Assembly (NCBI RefSeq): GCF_019449565.1 | Contig: NZ_JAGRPM010000013.1 | Location: 62,001 to 126,000, forward strand | Length of the DNA: 64,000 bases | Source: Rhodoblastus sp. | GTDB taxonomy: Bacteria > Pseudomonadota > Alphaproteobacteria > Rhizobiales > Beijerinckiaceae | Direction of reading: 5' to 3' | In this document: piece by piece, positions 1-9,332 of the stretch | How positions within the stretch are numbered: position 1 is the first letter of the stretch | Layout: every line of letters starts with the position of its first letter | Made by a program: the position numbers and the translations under genes | Notes under the pieces: generated by a model | Told to the model about the DNA's origin: nothing | What the model saw: only the letters and a program-made list of their open reading frames with translations | The model's database searches: none

Positions 1-1
1 C

Positions 2-3000
2 TATGGCGATATTTCGGACATGGCCGGCGGGCTGCGCACCCGCCCGCGCGGCTGGCGTCCCTATGCGCTCGGGGCGCTGCTTGGCGGCGTGCTCGGCGGC
101 GCGATCTCGTGGTATTTCGACCTCGGCCAGCTCGGCGTCGTGCGCGCCCATTTTTTCGATCACGTCGCGGTCAATTACGGCGCGCTGGGCCATGCCGAAA
201 GCGCTTACGTCATCACGCCCTTCTTCTCGAAATGGGGCGCGACCAATATGGGCATGGTCGAGGGCGGCGTGAAACTGCTCTATCTGGAATCGCTCTCGGG
301 CGTGATCCAGTGGATTTTCGCCGCGCCTTTGTTCAGCATCAACATCTTCTTCCTGACGGCGCTGCTGAAGCGCGATCTCGCGCCGCTACGCCAGCTGTTC
401 AGCGCGGAGGGCGCGCGCGCCCTTGCCGACAACGCCATCGTGGTGCTGCGCTGGGGCCTGTGGATGGCGCCGATCATCTATGCCTTCCTCAAGGTCGCGC
501 CCGATCCGCAATGGTATAATCAGGACGGCCTGATCCGCACGACTGTCGCGACCTATATGAGCGCCGCGCTGCCGCCGTCGCAGTTCCGCGACTGGAGCCT
601 CGCCGTGTTCACGGCGCTGCTGACCTATGACTGGCTGCGCGTGCTGATCTGGTTCGACCACATGGGCCTTCGCGTCGCCACATTGGTGAACCTGTCCTTC
701 GTCGGCGGCGACATGGCCGACGAGCGCGCCGCGCGCTTCCTCGGCGCCAAGGCGCGCTCGCGCGTGATCCCGGAAGGCATTCGCCGTTTCGGCACCTGGG
801 CGCCGCTGCTCATTCCTTTCTACATTCCGCGCGGGGCCGAATGGGACAAGGCCTGGAGCGGTGCGGAGGCGGCGGCGAAGGGGCCGGTCGCCCCGCTCTC
901 CAGCCTGCTGATCGGCTATGGCCTGTTCGCGCTCGGCGCCTGCCTCGCCTTGACGATCTTCATCCTGACCCGCCCGCGCGCGGGGGCCAAAAGCGCCGCC
1001 GCGACCGGCGCGGTCGGCAACGGCCTGCTCACGCTGAATCTGGGGCGCGACGGACAGGGCTCCTTCCGCGTCGAGGCGGCGGCGCGGCGCGGGCCGCCAA
1101 TCGACATGACCCGCATGGCGGACGATCCGATCCTGCCTCGCGGCGCCTTCCTCTATTTCAGCGAGGCGCGGGAGAGCGGCGCGCCGCGCCTGTGGTCGCT
1201 CGGCAAGGCGCCGACCGGCGCGGGCTTCGGCGAATTCGAGAGCGTGTCGAAGGTCCAGGCCCTTTTACGCGGCGAGCGCAATGGATTGCGCTGCGAGGCC
1301 GTCGTCGAACTGGCGCCGGGCGAGGCCGTCGCAATCTGGCGCGTCCGGCTGACCAACCAGCTCAATGTCGCGCGCAAATTGCGCGTCGCCAGCTATCGCG
1401 ACCTGGTGATGAACGATGGCGGCGTCGAGCGGCGCGACGCGGCCTATAACGCGCTTCATGTCGGCACTTTTTTCGTGCGTCCCCTCGGGGCGATCTTCGC
1501 CCGCAACCGCCTGCTAAAGAATCAGGCCGGCGACTTCGCCGACAAGCGCCTTTCGCGCGAGATCGCCTTCCACGCCGCGCAGCCGAATGAAGCGGCGCGG
1601 CTGATCGGCTATGAAGATTCGCGCGGCCGCTTCTTCGGCCTCGGCCAGCGCCGCGACCCGGATGTGTTCGCGCAGGGCCTGACCCTGCGCGACCCCGCCG
1701 ACGAAGGCCTGCTCTATACGTTCGAGCCTTGCGCCGCCCTGATGCTGGAGGTCGATCTTCCCGCCGAGGGCGCGATTGAACTGGTCTTCCTCGACGGCTG
1801 GGCCGAAGACGAAGTCAGCGCGGCGAAGCTCATCGCGCGGCATGGCGGCGCGACGCTCGCGCCCGACCAACTGGCCGAAACCTTCGCCCGTCGCCGCGTC
1901 CTCGCGCCCGCCATCGTGCCCGCCGGGGCGCGCTTCGCCTTTTCCGCCGATGGCCGCGAAGTGAAGACCGCGCCGGGAGCGCCGCGCCCCTTCGCCCATG
2001 TCATGGCGGGACCGCATGGGTTGGGCGTCGTCGCCTCGCATGACGGCGATCTGTTCGCCTTCCATCGCAACGCCCGCGCCAACAGCTTGACGCCCTTCCG
2101 CATGGGCGAGGGCCGCAACGCCCCGCCCGGGCAGGCGATCTATGTGGTGGAAAAGGAAAATGGCGAGGCGCATTGCGCGACCCTGCTGCCTTTGCGCCGC
2201 GCGGACACGCGATATGATGCGGCCTTCGGGCGCGGCTACGCGCTCCATCGCAGCGAGAGCCCACGGCTCGGTCTGGAGCTGACGAGTTTCGTCGCGCCCG
2301 ACGAGGCGGTCGAGGTGCTTCAGCTCACCTTGCGCAACCGCACCGACCGCGAGCAGTTCTACCGCGTGGTTCCGATGCTGGAGATCATCCTGGCCGAAAC
2401 CCCGCCCGACGGTCTCGGCGCCGTAAGGACGCAAGCCGACCCGAGCGGTAACGCGCTTTATTTCGCTAATCCGGGCAATGCCTTCGTGGGCGGCTGGGCC
2501 TTTGTCGCCACCTCGCTCGACGCCGACGCCAGCGAAACGTCGCGCGCCAAAATTCTTGGCCGTAATCCTGGCCGCGCGACAAGCGATCCGCTGCCGCCAT
2601 TCCTGGCCGAATTCGGCCATGCCGACTCCGGCGCGGAAGATGACGGCCGCCGCGCGGCGGGTTTCTCCGGCGTGATCGCCGCACCGCCCAACGGCGAGGC
2701 GCGGGTCTGCGTCGTCCTCGGCGCGGCGCCCACGCTCGAAGCCGCGCAGGCCTTTGCCGCGCGCGCCGCCTCGCTCGATTTCGCGACAGAGAAATTCGCG
2801 GCGCTGGAGAAATTCTGGGAGGACCTGCTCGGAACCTTGCGCATCGAGACCAACCGGCCTGAATTCGACCGCCTCGTCAACGACTGGCTGCCCTATCAAT
2901 TATTGACCGCGCGCCTGTGGGGGCGCACCGGCCCGTCGCAGCGTTCGGGCGCCTATGGCTACCGCGATCAGTTGCAGGATGTGCTGCCGCTGGTCGCGCT

Positions 3001-4246
3001 CGCGCCGGAATTGGCCCGCAAGCAGATCCTGCTGCATGGCCGCCAGCAGTTCGTCGAAGGCGATGTGCTGAAATGGTGGCATGAGGCGCCCTCGGGCGAC
3101 GTCGGCATCGGCGAGCGGACCCATGCGTCCGATCCGCATCTCTGGTTGCCCTATGTCACCGCGCGCTACGTCGCGGCGACCGGCGACATGGCGGTTCTCG
3201 ACGAGATACTGCCCTTCGTCGAAGGCGCGGACCTGCCGCGCGGCGTCGAGGGCGCGGTGGTCGCGCCGACGCTTTCGCACGAGAGCGCCAGCCTTTACGA
3301 CCATTGCCGCCGCGCCATCGCTTATACATTGGGCCGCGTTGGCAAGAACGGCCTGCCTTTGATGGGGGCCGGCGACTGGGACGACGGGATGAATCTGGTC
3401 GGCTTCCGGGGCAAGGGCGAGAGCGTCTGGGTCGGCTTTTTCCTCTATGACATCCTCACGCGCTTCGCGCCGCTCGCCGAGGCGCGCGGACAGCAGAAGC
3501 TCGCGGAAGATTACCGCGAGCGCGCGCTGAACTTGCAGGCGGCGCTTGATTCCTGCTGGCGCGGCGACCGTTTCGTGCGCGCCTTCGGCGACGACGGCGC
3601 GGAATTCCTGCCGCTCGGCGCGATGTCCTCCGCGTGGCCGGCGCTCTCCGGCGCCGTGCAGAGCGAGCGCGGGCGCAAGGCGCTGGAAAACGGCCTCGCC
3701 GCGCTCGACAAGGGCGATCGCGTGCTGCTGGTGACGCCGCCCTATGACGAGAACTCCAAGCCCTTCCCGGGCCGCAGCGCGGATTATCCGCCCGGCGTGC
3801 GCGAAAACGGCGGGCAATATACCCATGGCTCGTCCTGGTTCGTGGACGCTCTGGTCAGGCTGGCGGAAAAGGCGGCGGCGGAGGGCGACGCCGCGCAGGC
3901 GTCGCGCGATCTCGCCCGGGCGTTTCAAGTCTGGGAATCGCTGTCTCCGCTGACCAAGACCGGCCCTGACAAGATCGACCTTTACGGCCTGCCGCCGCAC
4001 CAGCAGCCAGCCGACGTCTATGATGGACCGGGCTATGAGGGGCGTGGCGGCTGGGCCTGGTACACCGGCGCCGCCGCCCGCATGACCTCCGCCGCTTACG
4101 CCTTGCTGGGCGTTCGCGTCGAGGAAGGCGAGCTGAAGCTGCGCGCCGACGCCTTCGATGACAAGGCCGGCCTGCGCCTCAAGAGCGTGACCTTCAAGGG
4201 CAAGCGGATCGAGGCCGAAGCGCGCGAGGGCGTCGAGGCCTCCTGA
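2..4246 (+). CDS. GH94-domain membrane protein, cyclic beta-glucan synthase type (5' partial)
   Basis: The reading frame is open from the window edge, so the true start lies upstream and 1414 residues are visible. The first ~340 visible residues hold several hydrophobic segments (for example residues ~25-45 and ~300-320). Two beta-sandwich-like regions follow, then a C-terminal (alpha/alpha)6 phosphorylase-like domain with a GAYGYRDQLQD segment and GAGDWDDGMN (Asp1125-Asp1128 in visible numbering), the place of the general acid in GH94 enzymes. In cyclic beta-1,2-glucan synthases (NdvB/ChvB) a glycosyltransferase module precedes this part and the GH94 domain sets chain length by phosphorolysis; the glucan is periplasmic and aids osmoadaptation. 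The glycosyltransferase would lie outside the window, so a glucan synthase is likely, while a membrane-bound GH94-type phosphorylase remains possible. It converges on the antiporter gene. Confidence 0.8.
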   Translation, partial: YGDISDMAGGLRTRPRGWRPYALGALLGGVLGGAISWYFDLGQLGVVRAHFFDHVAVNYGALGHAESAYVITPFFSKWGATNMGMVEGGVKLLYLESLSGVIQWIFAAPLFSINIFFLTALLKRDLAPLRQLFSAEGARALADNAIVVLRWGLWMAPIIYAFLKVAPDPQWYNQDGLIRTTVATYMSAALPPSQFRDWSLAVFTALLTYDWLRVLIWFDHMGLRVATLVNLSFVGGDMADERAARFLGAKARSRVIPEGIRRFGTWAPLLIPFYIPRGAEWDKAWSGAEAAAKGPVAPLSSLLIGYGLFALGACLALTIFILTRPRAGAKSAAATGAVGNGLLTLNLGRDGQGSFRVEAAARRGPPIDMTRMADDPILPRGAFLYFSEARESGAPRLWSLGKAPTGAGFGEFESVSKVQALLRGERNGLRCEAVVELAPGEAVAIWRVRLTNQLNVARKLRVASYRDLVMNDGGVERRDAAYNALHVGTFFVRPLGAIFARNRLLKNQAGDFADKRLSREIAFHAAQPNEAARLIGYEDSRGRFFGLGQRRDPDVFAQGLTLRDPADEGLLYTFEPCAALMLEVDLPAEGAIELVFLDGWAEDEVSAAKLIARHGGATLAPDQLAETFARRRVLAPAIVPAGARFAFSADGREVKTAPGAPRPFAHVMAGPHGLGVVASHDGDLFAFHRNARANSLTPFRMGEGRNAPPGQAIYVVEKENGEAHCATLLPLRRADTRYDAAFGRGYALHRSESPRLGLELTSFVAPDEAVEVLQLTLRNRTDREQFYRVVPMLEIILAETPPDGLGAVRTQADPSGNALYFANPGNAFVGGWAFVATSLDADASETSRAKILGRNPGRATSDPLPPFLAEFGHADSGAEDDGRRAAGFSGVIAAPPNGEARVCVVLGAAPTLEAAQAFAARAASLDFATEKFAALEKFWEDLLGTLRIETNRPEFDRLVNDWLPYQLLTARLWGRTGPSQRSGAYGYRDQLQDVLPLVALAPELARKQILLHGRQQFVEGDVLKWWHEAPSGDVGIGERTHASDPHLWLPYVTARYVAATGDMAVLDEILPFVEGADLPRGVEGAVVAPTLSHESASLYDHCRRAIAYTLGRVGKNGLPLMGAGDWDDGMNLVGFRGKGESVWVGFFLYDILTRFAPLAEARGQQKLAEDYRERALNLQAALDSCWRGDRFVRAFGDDGAEFLPLGAMSSAWPALSGAVQSERGRKALENGLAALDKGDRVLLVTPPYDENSKPFPGRSADYPPGVRENGGQYTHGSSWFVDALVRLAEKAAAEGDAAQASRDLARAFQVWESLSPLTKTGPDKIDLYGLPPHQQPADVYDGPGYEGRGGWAWYTGAAARMTSAAYALLGVRVEEGELKLRADAFDDKAGLRLKSVTFKGKRIEAEAREGVEAS

Positions 4247-4256
4247 TCTTCGACGC

Positions 4257-5468
4257 TCAATTCGGCTTCGGCAGGAAACCCAGCAGCCGCAGCAGAGGCG
4301 GCATGGTCAGGCCCTGCACGACGATGGAAAAAGCCACCACGCCGAAGGTGACGACGACGATCTCGTCGCGCAAAGGCAGCGAGGCGGGCAGCGACAGGGC
4401 CAGCGCGAGCGCGAGCGCCCCGCGCAATCCGCCCCACCACAAGACATGCTGCTCCGGCAGCGAGACGGCGCTTTTCGCGCCGCGCAAGGCGAGGCTCAGC
4501 GGATAGACGGCGGCGGCGCGGGCCGCGAGCGCCAGCGCGATGATCGTGGCGATCACGCCTTGACCATAATGCTCATAATGCATGACGGCGACATTGGCGC
4601 CGATCAGCAGGAAGATCACGGAATTGGCGAGAAAGGCCGCGAATTCCCAGAAATTGCTCATGGCCTCGCGGCCTTGCCGGCTGAGGAAGGACCGCTCCCC
4701 GGGGCTGAACACGCCGAAATTGCCCATGATCAGCCCGGTCGTGACGGTGGCCAGCACGCCGGAGACGTGAAGCTTTTCCGCCGCCAGAAAGGACGCGAAG
4801 GCGGCGATGGTCGAGAGCGTCAATTCGACCAGATGTTCCGACGTGTTGCGCGAAAGCAGAATGGCGGCGGCTCCCGCCGCCGCCCCGATCCCAACGCCGC
4901 CTCCGACGATACGGGCGAGCGTCAGCGCCGTCTCGGCGGCGCCCGGGGCATGTTCCCCGGCCTGAATCCAGGCGAGGACGAGGGCGAACAGCACGGCGGC
5001 GGCGCCGTCGTTGAACAGGCTCTCGGCCTCAACCAGCAGGCTGAGGCGGCCGTGAAACTTGTTGTCCTTGAACATGGCGATGATCGCCACCGGATCGGTC
5101 GCGGAAATCAGCGCGCCGAACACCAGCGCGGGGGCCAGCGGCCAGTCCAGCAGCCAGACCAGCCCCATCGCCATGACCGCCATGGCGAGGATTGTGCCGA
5201 AGATCGAAAAGGTCAGAATCGGCGCGAGATCGGCGCGCAGGTCGCGCCAGCGCAGGGCCAGCGCCGCTTCGAACAGCAGCGGCGGCAGGATGAGATCGAG
5301 AATGAGTTCCGAGGTGAGGTCGGGGCCGACGTCGAACCTGGAAAAAGCGAGCAGCGCGCCGACGCCGACGAGGCCGATGGTGTAAGGCAACTTGACGCGC
5401 CGCGCGGCGATGGCGACCAGCATCGCCACGCTGAGCAGGACGAGAATTTCTTTCAGGCTATCACCCAT
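4257..5468 (-). CDS. Cation:proton antiporter, CPA1/NhaP family
   Basis: This 403-residue polytopic inner-membrane protein has about 11-12 predicted membrane segments. It carries the family motifs ATDPVA (around residues 126-131) and ESLFNDG (around 150-156), which hold the conserved acidic ion-binding residues of CPA1 exchangers. The expected role is Na+ or K+ exchange for H+ in pH and salt homeostasis. It lacks the long cytoplasmic tail of some NhaP proteins. It lies 18 bp downstream of the ABC permease on the same strand and may be the last gene of that transcript. Which cation it moves cannot be told from sequence. Confidence 0.88.
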   Translation of the reverse strand: MGDSLKEILVLLSVAMLVAIAARRVKLPYTIGLVGVGALLAFSRFDVGPDLTSELILDLILPPLLFEAALALRWRDLRADLAPILTFSIFGTILAMAVMAMGLVWLLDWPLAPALVFGALISATDPVAIIAMFKDNKFHGRLSLLVEAESLFNDGAAAVLFALVLAWIQAGEHAPGAAETALTLARIVGGGVGIGAAAGAAAILLSRNTSEHLVELTLSTIAAFASFLAAEKLHVSGVLATVTTGLIMGNFGVFSPGERSFLSRQGREAMSNFWEFAAFLANSVIFLLIGANVAVMHYEHYGQGVIATIIALALAARAAAVYPLSLALRGAKSAVSLPEQHVLWWGGLRGALALALALSLPASLPLRDEIVVVTFGVVAFSIVVQGLTMPPLLRLLGFLPKPN

Positions 5469-5486
5469 CGCGGTTCAATCTCTCGT

Positions 5487-6647
5487 TCAGTCCAGTGTCT
5501 GGCGGAACCGCAGCACCGCGATGGTCATGGCGGCGAGGGTGAAGGCGCCGAGCGCCGCCGTATCAGAGGTGAGATCGGCAAAGCCCGCGCCTTTCAGCAT
5601 CACGCCGCGCACGATGCGCAGATAATGTGTGAGCGGCAGGATCGAGCCGATGTCCTGCGCCCAGTCCGGCATGCCCCTGAAGGGGAACATGAATCCGGAC
5701 AGCAGGATGCTCGGCAGGAAGAAGAAAAAGCTCATTTGCATTGCTTGCAGCTGGTTCTTGGCGATGGTCGAGAATGTATAGCCCACGGAGAGATTGGCCA
5801 CGATGAAAAGCATGGTCAGCGCGACGAATGTGCCGAGATTGCCGACCACGGGCACGTTGAAAATGAAGCGCGCGGCAAAGGCGATGAGCGCCATCTGGAG
5901 AAAGCCGACCATGGCGTAGGGCAGGATCTTGCCGAGCATGATCTCGACCGGGTTGATCGGCATGGCGAGCAGGGATTCCATCGTGCCGCGCTCGACCTCG
6001 CGGGTCACCGAAAGCGCGGTGAAAATCAGCATGGTGAGGGTGAGAATGGTGCCGACGAGGCCAGGTACGATGTTCAGCCGGGTCTCGCCCGCCGGATTGT
6101 ACCGCTTTTGCAAACGCACCTCGTAAGGCGCGGGTTTGGAGGAAAGGCGATGCAAAGGCCCGAGCAATTCGCGTGTGAAGACCTGCGCGGCCATGCCGTT
6201 CAGCGCCATGGCCGCGCCATTGACGGCGGTGGGGTCGGCGGCGTCGGCGATGACGAGAATGGCCGGATTTTCCCCGGCCGCCAGATTTCGGGCGAAGTCC
6301 TGCGGAATCTCGACGACAAAATTGACATCGCCCGCGAGCAGCAATGGATCGATCTGTTCGGGGGCGGCGAGGGCGTAGCGGATATCGAAATAATCCGTCG
6401 CCTTCAGCGAGGTGATGAAGAGGCGCGAGAAGGCGCTGTGATCATTGTCCAGCACGGCGGTCGGCAGGTGCTTGGGGTCGGAGTTGATCGCGAAACCGAA
6501 CAGGATGAGCTGCATCACCGGAATGGCGATCATGGTGGCGAAGGTCAGCCGGTCGCGCCGCAGCTGGATCAATTCCTTGACGAAGACGGCGTAAAGCCTT
6601 TCCAGCGAGGCCGGCAGAAGCGAAGGTTTTTCGGGCGCGGCGCTCAT
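5487..6647 (-). CDS. ABC-2 type exporter permease (YbhS/YbhR-like)
   Basis: This 386-residue permease has one N-terminal membrane segment (LTFATMIAIPVMQLILFGF), a large periplasmic part of about 150 residues, and five to six C-terminal membrane helices. That is the usual architecture of YbhS/YbhR/YhhJ-type ABC-2 permeases. The start at 6647 is chosen because its ATG overlaps the stop of the ATPase gene (ATGA); an upstream in-frame start would run inside the ATPase. With the ATPase and HlyD-type adaptor it should form an exporter spanning the inner membrane. Only one permease gene is present, so it probably acts as a homodimer. The substrate is unknown; relatives export drugs or other hydrophobic compounds. 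Confidence 0.87.
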   Translation of the reverse strand: MSAAPEKPSLLPASLERLYAVFVKELIQLRRDRLTFATMIAIPVMQLILFGFAINSDPKHLPTAVLDNDHSAFSRLFITSLKATDYFDIRYALAAPEQIDPLLLAGDVNFVVEIPQDFARNLAAGENPAILVIADAADPTAVNGAAMALNGMAAQVFTRELLGPLHRLSSKPAPYEVRLQKRYNPAGETRLNIVPGLVGTILTLTMLIFTALSVTREVERGTMESLLAMPINPVEIMLGKILPYAMVGFLQMALIAFAARFIFNVPVVGNLGTFVALTMLFIVANLSVGYTFSTIAKNQLQAMQMSFFFFLPSILLSGFMFPFRGMPDWAQDIGSILPLTHYLRIVRGVMLKGAGFADLTSDTAALGAFTLAAMTIAVLRFRQTLD

Positions 6648-7573
6648 GAATAATTGTCCTGAGCGCGGCTCATCATGTCGATGAAGACATCTTCGAGATT
6701 GGGGGCGTCGCGCTCCCACACGAGTTCCGGCGAGGAAAATTGTTTCGCGACTCGCTCAAGCGCGGCGGCGTCGCGGCCCGCGACATGAAGTTTGGCCCCG
6801 AAGGGCGCGACCATGTCCACGCCGGGCGTATGCTTCAAGGTCTCGACGAGTCCCGCCAGATTGTCGCCGGAGACGACGAAGGTCGAGAGTTGCGACTGGG
6901 CGATGATTTCCGCCACGGTCCCGCGCGCCAGCAGATGGCCATAGGCGATATAGGCGATCTCATGGCAGCGCTCGGCCTCGTCCATGTAATGGGTCGAGAC
7001 CAGCACGGTGAGGCCCTCATGGGCAAGCTGGTGGATCTCGTCCCAGAAATCGCGCCGCGCCTTGGGATCGACGCCGGCGGTCGGCTCGTCGAGCAGCAGC
7101 AGTTCCGGCTTCGGCATGATGCATGCGCCCAGCGCGAGACGCTGCTTCCAGCCCCCCGACAATTCGCCCGCGAGCTGGTCGGCGCGTCCGCCAAGACCAA
7201 GCCGCTCGATCGCTTCGCGCGCGCGGGCGGCGGAATCGCGCAGGCCGTAGACGCGGCCGATGAATTCGAGGTTTTCGCGGATGGTCAGATCGGCATAGAG
7301 CGAGAATCGCTGCGTCATATAGCCGGTGCGGCGCTTGATCTCGCGCTGCTGGGTCAGGATGTCGAAGCCGAGGCAGGTTCCGTCGCCGCTGTCGGGCGTC
7401 AGCAGACCGCACAACATGCGGATGGTCGTGGTCTTGCCGCTGCCATTGGGACCGAGAAAACCATGGATGCGGCCCCGCCGTACCTGCATCGACAGGTCTT
7501 CGACCACGCGCTTGCCGTCGAAGCTCTTGTTGAGCCCGCGCACGTCGATGACGATTTCGGGCGCCTCGCTCAT
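6644..7573 (-). CDS. ABC exporter ATP-binding protein
   Basis: This 309-residue nucleotide-binding subunit shows Walker A (GPNGSGKTTT, around residues 40-49), signature LSGGWKQRLALG, Walker B LLLLDEPTAGVDP and the switch His in STHYMDE. The family (CcmA/YbhF-like) powers ABC-2 exporters. YbhF of E. coli has two fused ATPase domains, whereas this protein has one and would dimerise. It is coupled by ATGA overlaps to both the HlyD gene upstream and the permease downstream. Confidence 0.92.
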   Translation of the reverse strand: MSEAPEIVIDVRGLNKSFDGKRVVEDLSMQVRRGRIHGFLGPNGSGKTTTIRMLCGLLTPDSGDGTCLGFDILTQQREIKRRTGYMTQRFSLYADLTIRENLEFIGRVYGLRDSAARAREAIERLGLGGRADQLAGELSGGWKQRLALGACIMPKPELLLLDEPTAGVDPKARRDFWDEIHQLAHEGLTVLVSTHYMDEAERCHEIAYIAYGHLLARGTVAEIIAQSQLSTFVVSGDNLAGLVETLKHTPGVDMVAPFGAKLHVAGRDAAALERVAKQFSSPELVWERDAPNLEDVFIDMMSRAQDNYS

Positions 7574-8562
7574 TTCGGCACCTCCGCCGCGACGAGCCGC
7601 GCCGTGATAGGCAGGCCGAGCGGCAGCAGGACGGAGGGGTTATCGAGCCGCGCATCGACGCGGAACACCAGCTTGCCGCGCTCCTGCAGCGAGAAAATGA
7701 CCGGCGGGGTGAACTCCGCCTGTTGCGAAATAAAGGTCACGCGCGCTTCAAGGCCGGGCGGGCAATTGTCGCAAGCGACCGCAATTTTCGCCCCCAGTGA
7801 GAGACGCGCGAGCTGCGGCTCGGGAACGAAGAAGCGGATCTTGCGGTTCTCGGGCGGCAACAGGACGAGAATGGGCTGACCGGCGCCTACGATTTCGCCG
7901 GGCCAGAAATAGACGTCCTGCACGATGCTCGCCGTGGGCGCGGAAACCGACTGGCGCGCGATTCGCACGTCGATTTGCTCCAGCTGCGCGCGCGCTTGAT
8001 AGACGGCGGCTTCGGCGCCGGCGATTTCTTGATTGCGCGACGGCAGCAACCCAGCCTCGATCTGACGTTCGGCTTCGGCGAGGCTCGCCTTGTCGCGGTC
8101 CAGCGCGAATTTCGCCTGGTCGCGCGCGGCGATCGTGGTCGCGCCCCGGGGCAGCATAGCCTGCTGGCGGTCATATTCCGTTTGCGACAGGACCAAGGAC
8201 GCCTTGGCGCGCTCCAGACCCGCGCGCAGAACCGCGATCTGCTCCGGCCGCTGCAGAGACGCCTGAAAATTCTTGAGATTGGCTTCCGCCTGTTCGACGC
8301 GCGCCTTGGCTTCGACGCGTTGCTGGTCGAGCACGGGCGTCGCCATGGTGAAGAGCGGCGCGCCCTTGGCCACTTGCGCGCCCGGCGCGACCTCGAGCCG
8401 CAACAGGCGCTCGCCCTCGATGGGGCCGATCTGGACGAGGTCGCCTTCGACATAGCCGGTGAACAGATCCTGCGGCCTGGATGTCGCGAAGATCTTGCTC
8501 CCGAGCCAGCCGAGCGTCAGCAGGACGAGAATCGGCGCGATATATTTAAGGCGGTTTTTCAT
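7570..8562 (-). CDS. HlyD-family membrane fusion protein (YbhG-like)
   Basis: This 330-residue periplasmic adaptor has an N-terminal signal anchor (residues ~8-25), a lipoyl-like half domain, a long coiled-coil hairpin (about residues 70-200, rich in A, E, R, Q and L) and a beta-barrel domain near the C-terminus. Such proteins link an inner-membrane pump to an outer-membrane channel. No TolC-type gene is nearby, so a channel would have to be encoded elsewhere. The gene is the second in a tetR-hlyD-ATPase-permease chain in which every junction is an ATGA overlap, implying fixed stoichiometry and repression by the TetR protein. Confidence 0.9.
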   Translation of the reverse strand: MKNRLKYIAPILVLLTLGWLGSKIFATSRPQDLFTGYVEGDLVQIGPIEGERLLRLEVAPGAQVAKGAPLFTMATPVLDQQRVEAKARVEQAEANLKNFQASLQRPEQIAVLRAGLERAKASLVLSQTEYDRQQAMLPRGATTIAARDQAKFALDRDKASLAEAERQIEAGLLPSRNQEIAGAEAAVYQARAQLEQIDVRIARQSVSAPTASIVQDVYFWPGEIVGAGQPILVLLPPENRKIRFFVPEPQLARLSLGAKIAVACDNCPPGLEARVTFISQQAEFTPPVIFSLQERGKLVFRVDARLDNPSVLLPLGLPITARLVAAEVPK

Positions 8563-9182
8563 GTGGTTTTCTTGGTGAGGGCGCGGATGAGCAGGTCGAA
8601 ATGGGCTTCGATCAACGCGTGGGAATCGAGCGGCTCGATGCGGGCGAAGACGACGCTCCAGATCACGGCGACGAGGGCGGGCGCCATGATTAGATGCGGG
8701 AAGCGTGCGGGCTCGTCGGAGACGAATTCGCCGCTGGCGACGCCCTTGGCGACAATCGCCCGGATCATCACCATGCCGCGCGAAATGATCTCGCGATGGT
8801 AGAATTCGGCAAGCGCGGGGAAGCGGCCGCCTTCGGACAGGACGAGATGCAGGACGCGCCTGCGGTCGGGGTCCTGCAGCGCGGAGCCGATGGCCTGGCC
8901 GACAAGCCGCAGCAACTGGCTCGCGGGAGCTGGGGAGGCGGCGACGGCAAGTTCGACAGACTGCAAGGTCACGCCGATCGTGCTCTTCACGATGGCTTCG
9001 AGCAGGTCATCCTTGGATTTGAAATAGAGATAGATCGTGCCCTTGGCGACGCCCGCCGCCATGGCGACATCTTCCAGCCGCGCGGAGGAAAAGCCTTTTG
9101 CCGCGAAGACGTCCAGCGCCGCCGCGCGGATGGCGCGCATGCGGTCCTCGCGCTCGCCTTCGGTGCGGGCCTGCCGCGCCAT
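8559..9182 (-). CDS. TetR/AcrR family transcriptional regulator
   Basis: This 207-residue protein has an N-terminal TetR helix-turn-helix (about residues 10-60, ending in the typical GTIYLYFKSKDDLL) and an all-helical ligand domain. I chose the ATG at 9182 (protein beginning MARQARTEG). The earlier ATG at 9215 lies inside a perfect inverted repeat that looks like the operator, so the longer form would place coding sequence across its own binding site. The gene leads the exporter operon and probably represses it together with itself, being relieved by an exported compound. Confidence 0.9.
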   Translation of the reverse strand: MARQARTEGEREDRMRAIRAAALDVFAAKGFSSARLEDVAMAAGVAKGTIYLYFKSKDDLLEAIVKSTIGVTLQSVELAVAASPAPASQLLRLVGQAIGSALQDPDRRRVLHLVLSEGGRFPALAEFYHREIISRGMVMIRAIVAKGVASGEFVSDEPARFPHLIMAPALVAVIWSVVFARIEPLDSHALIEAHFDLLIRALTKKTT

Positions 9183-9201
9183 GTTCGCTCCGGGCTCAGA
9201 T

Positions 9202-9225
9202 TTATGACTGACCATACAGTCATAA
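9202..9225. promoter_or_regulatory. TetR-type operator
   Basis: A perfect 9-bp inverted repeat, TTATGACTG-N6-CAGTCATAA, lies 20 bp before the chosen tetR start. Its TGACTG/CAGTCA arms resemble operators of TetR/AcrR-family regulators. The position fits autorepression of the tetR-exporter operon; the link to this protein is inference. Confidence 0.7.
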
Positions 9226-9332
9226 TTGAATTCCCGCAATCCCTCGCATTGATCGGCGTCAAGGATTAGACTCACGCGAGGATTACACTGATGTCGCGCC
9301 GGCGCATGACGCCGCGCGAAGGGGAGGCGACC

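Noticed and set aside
4446-6653. Open frame of 735 codons on the plus strand across the antiporter and permease
   Set aside because: Antisense to two clear membrane protein genes; rich in Asp, Arg, His and Gln with no motif.
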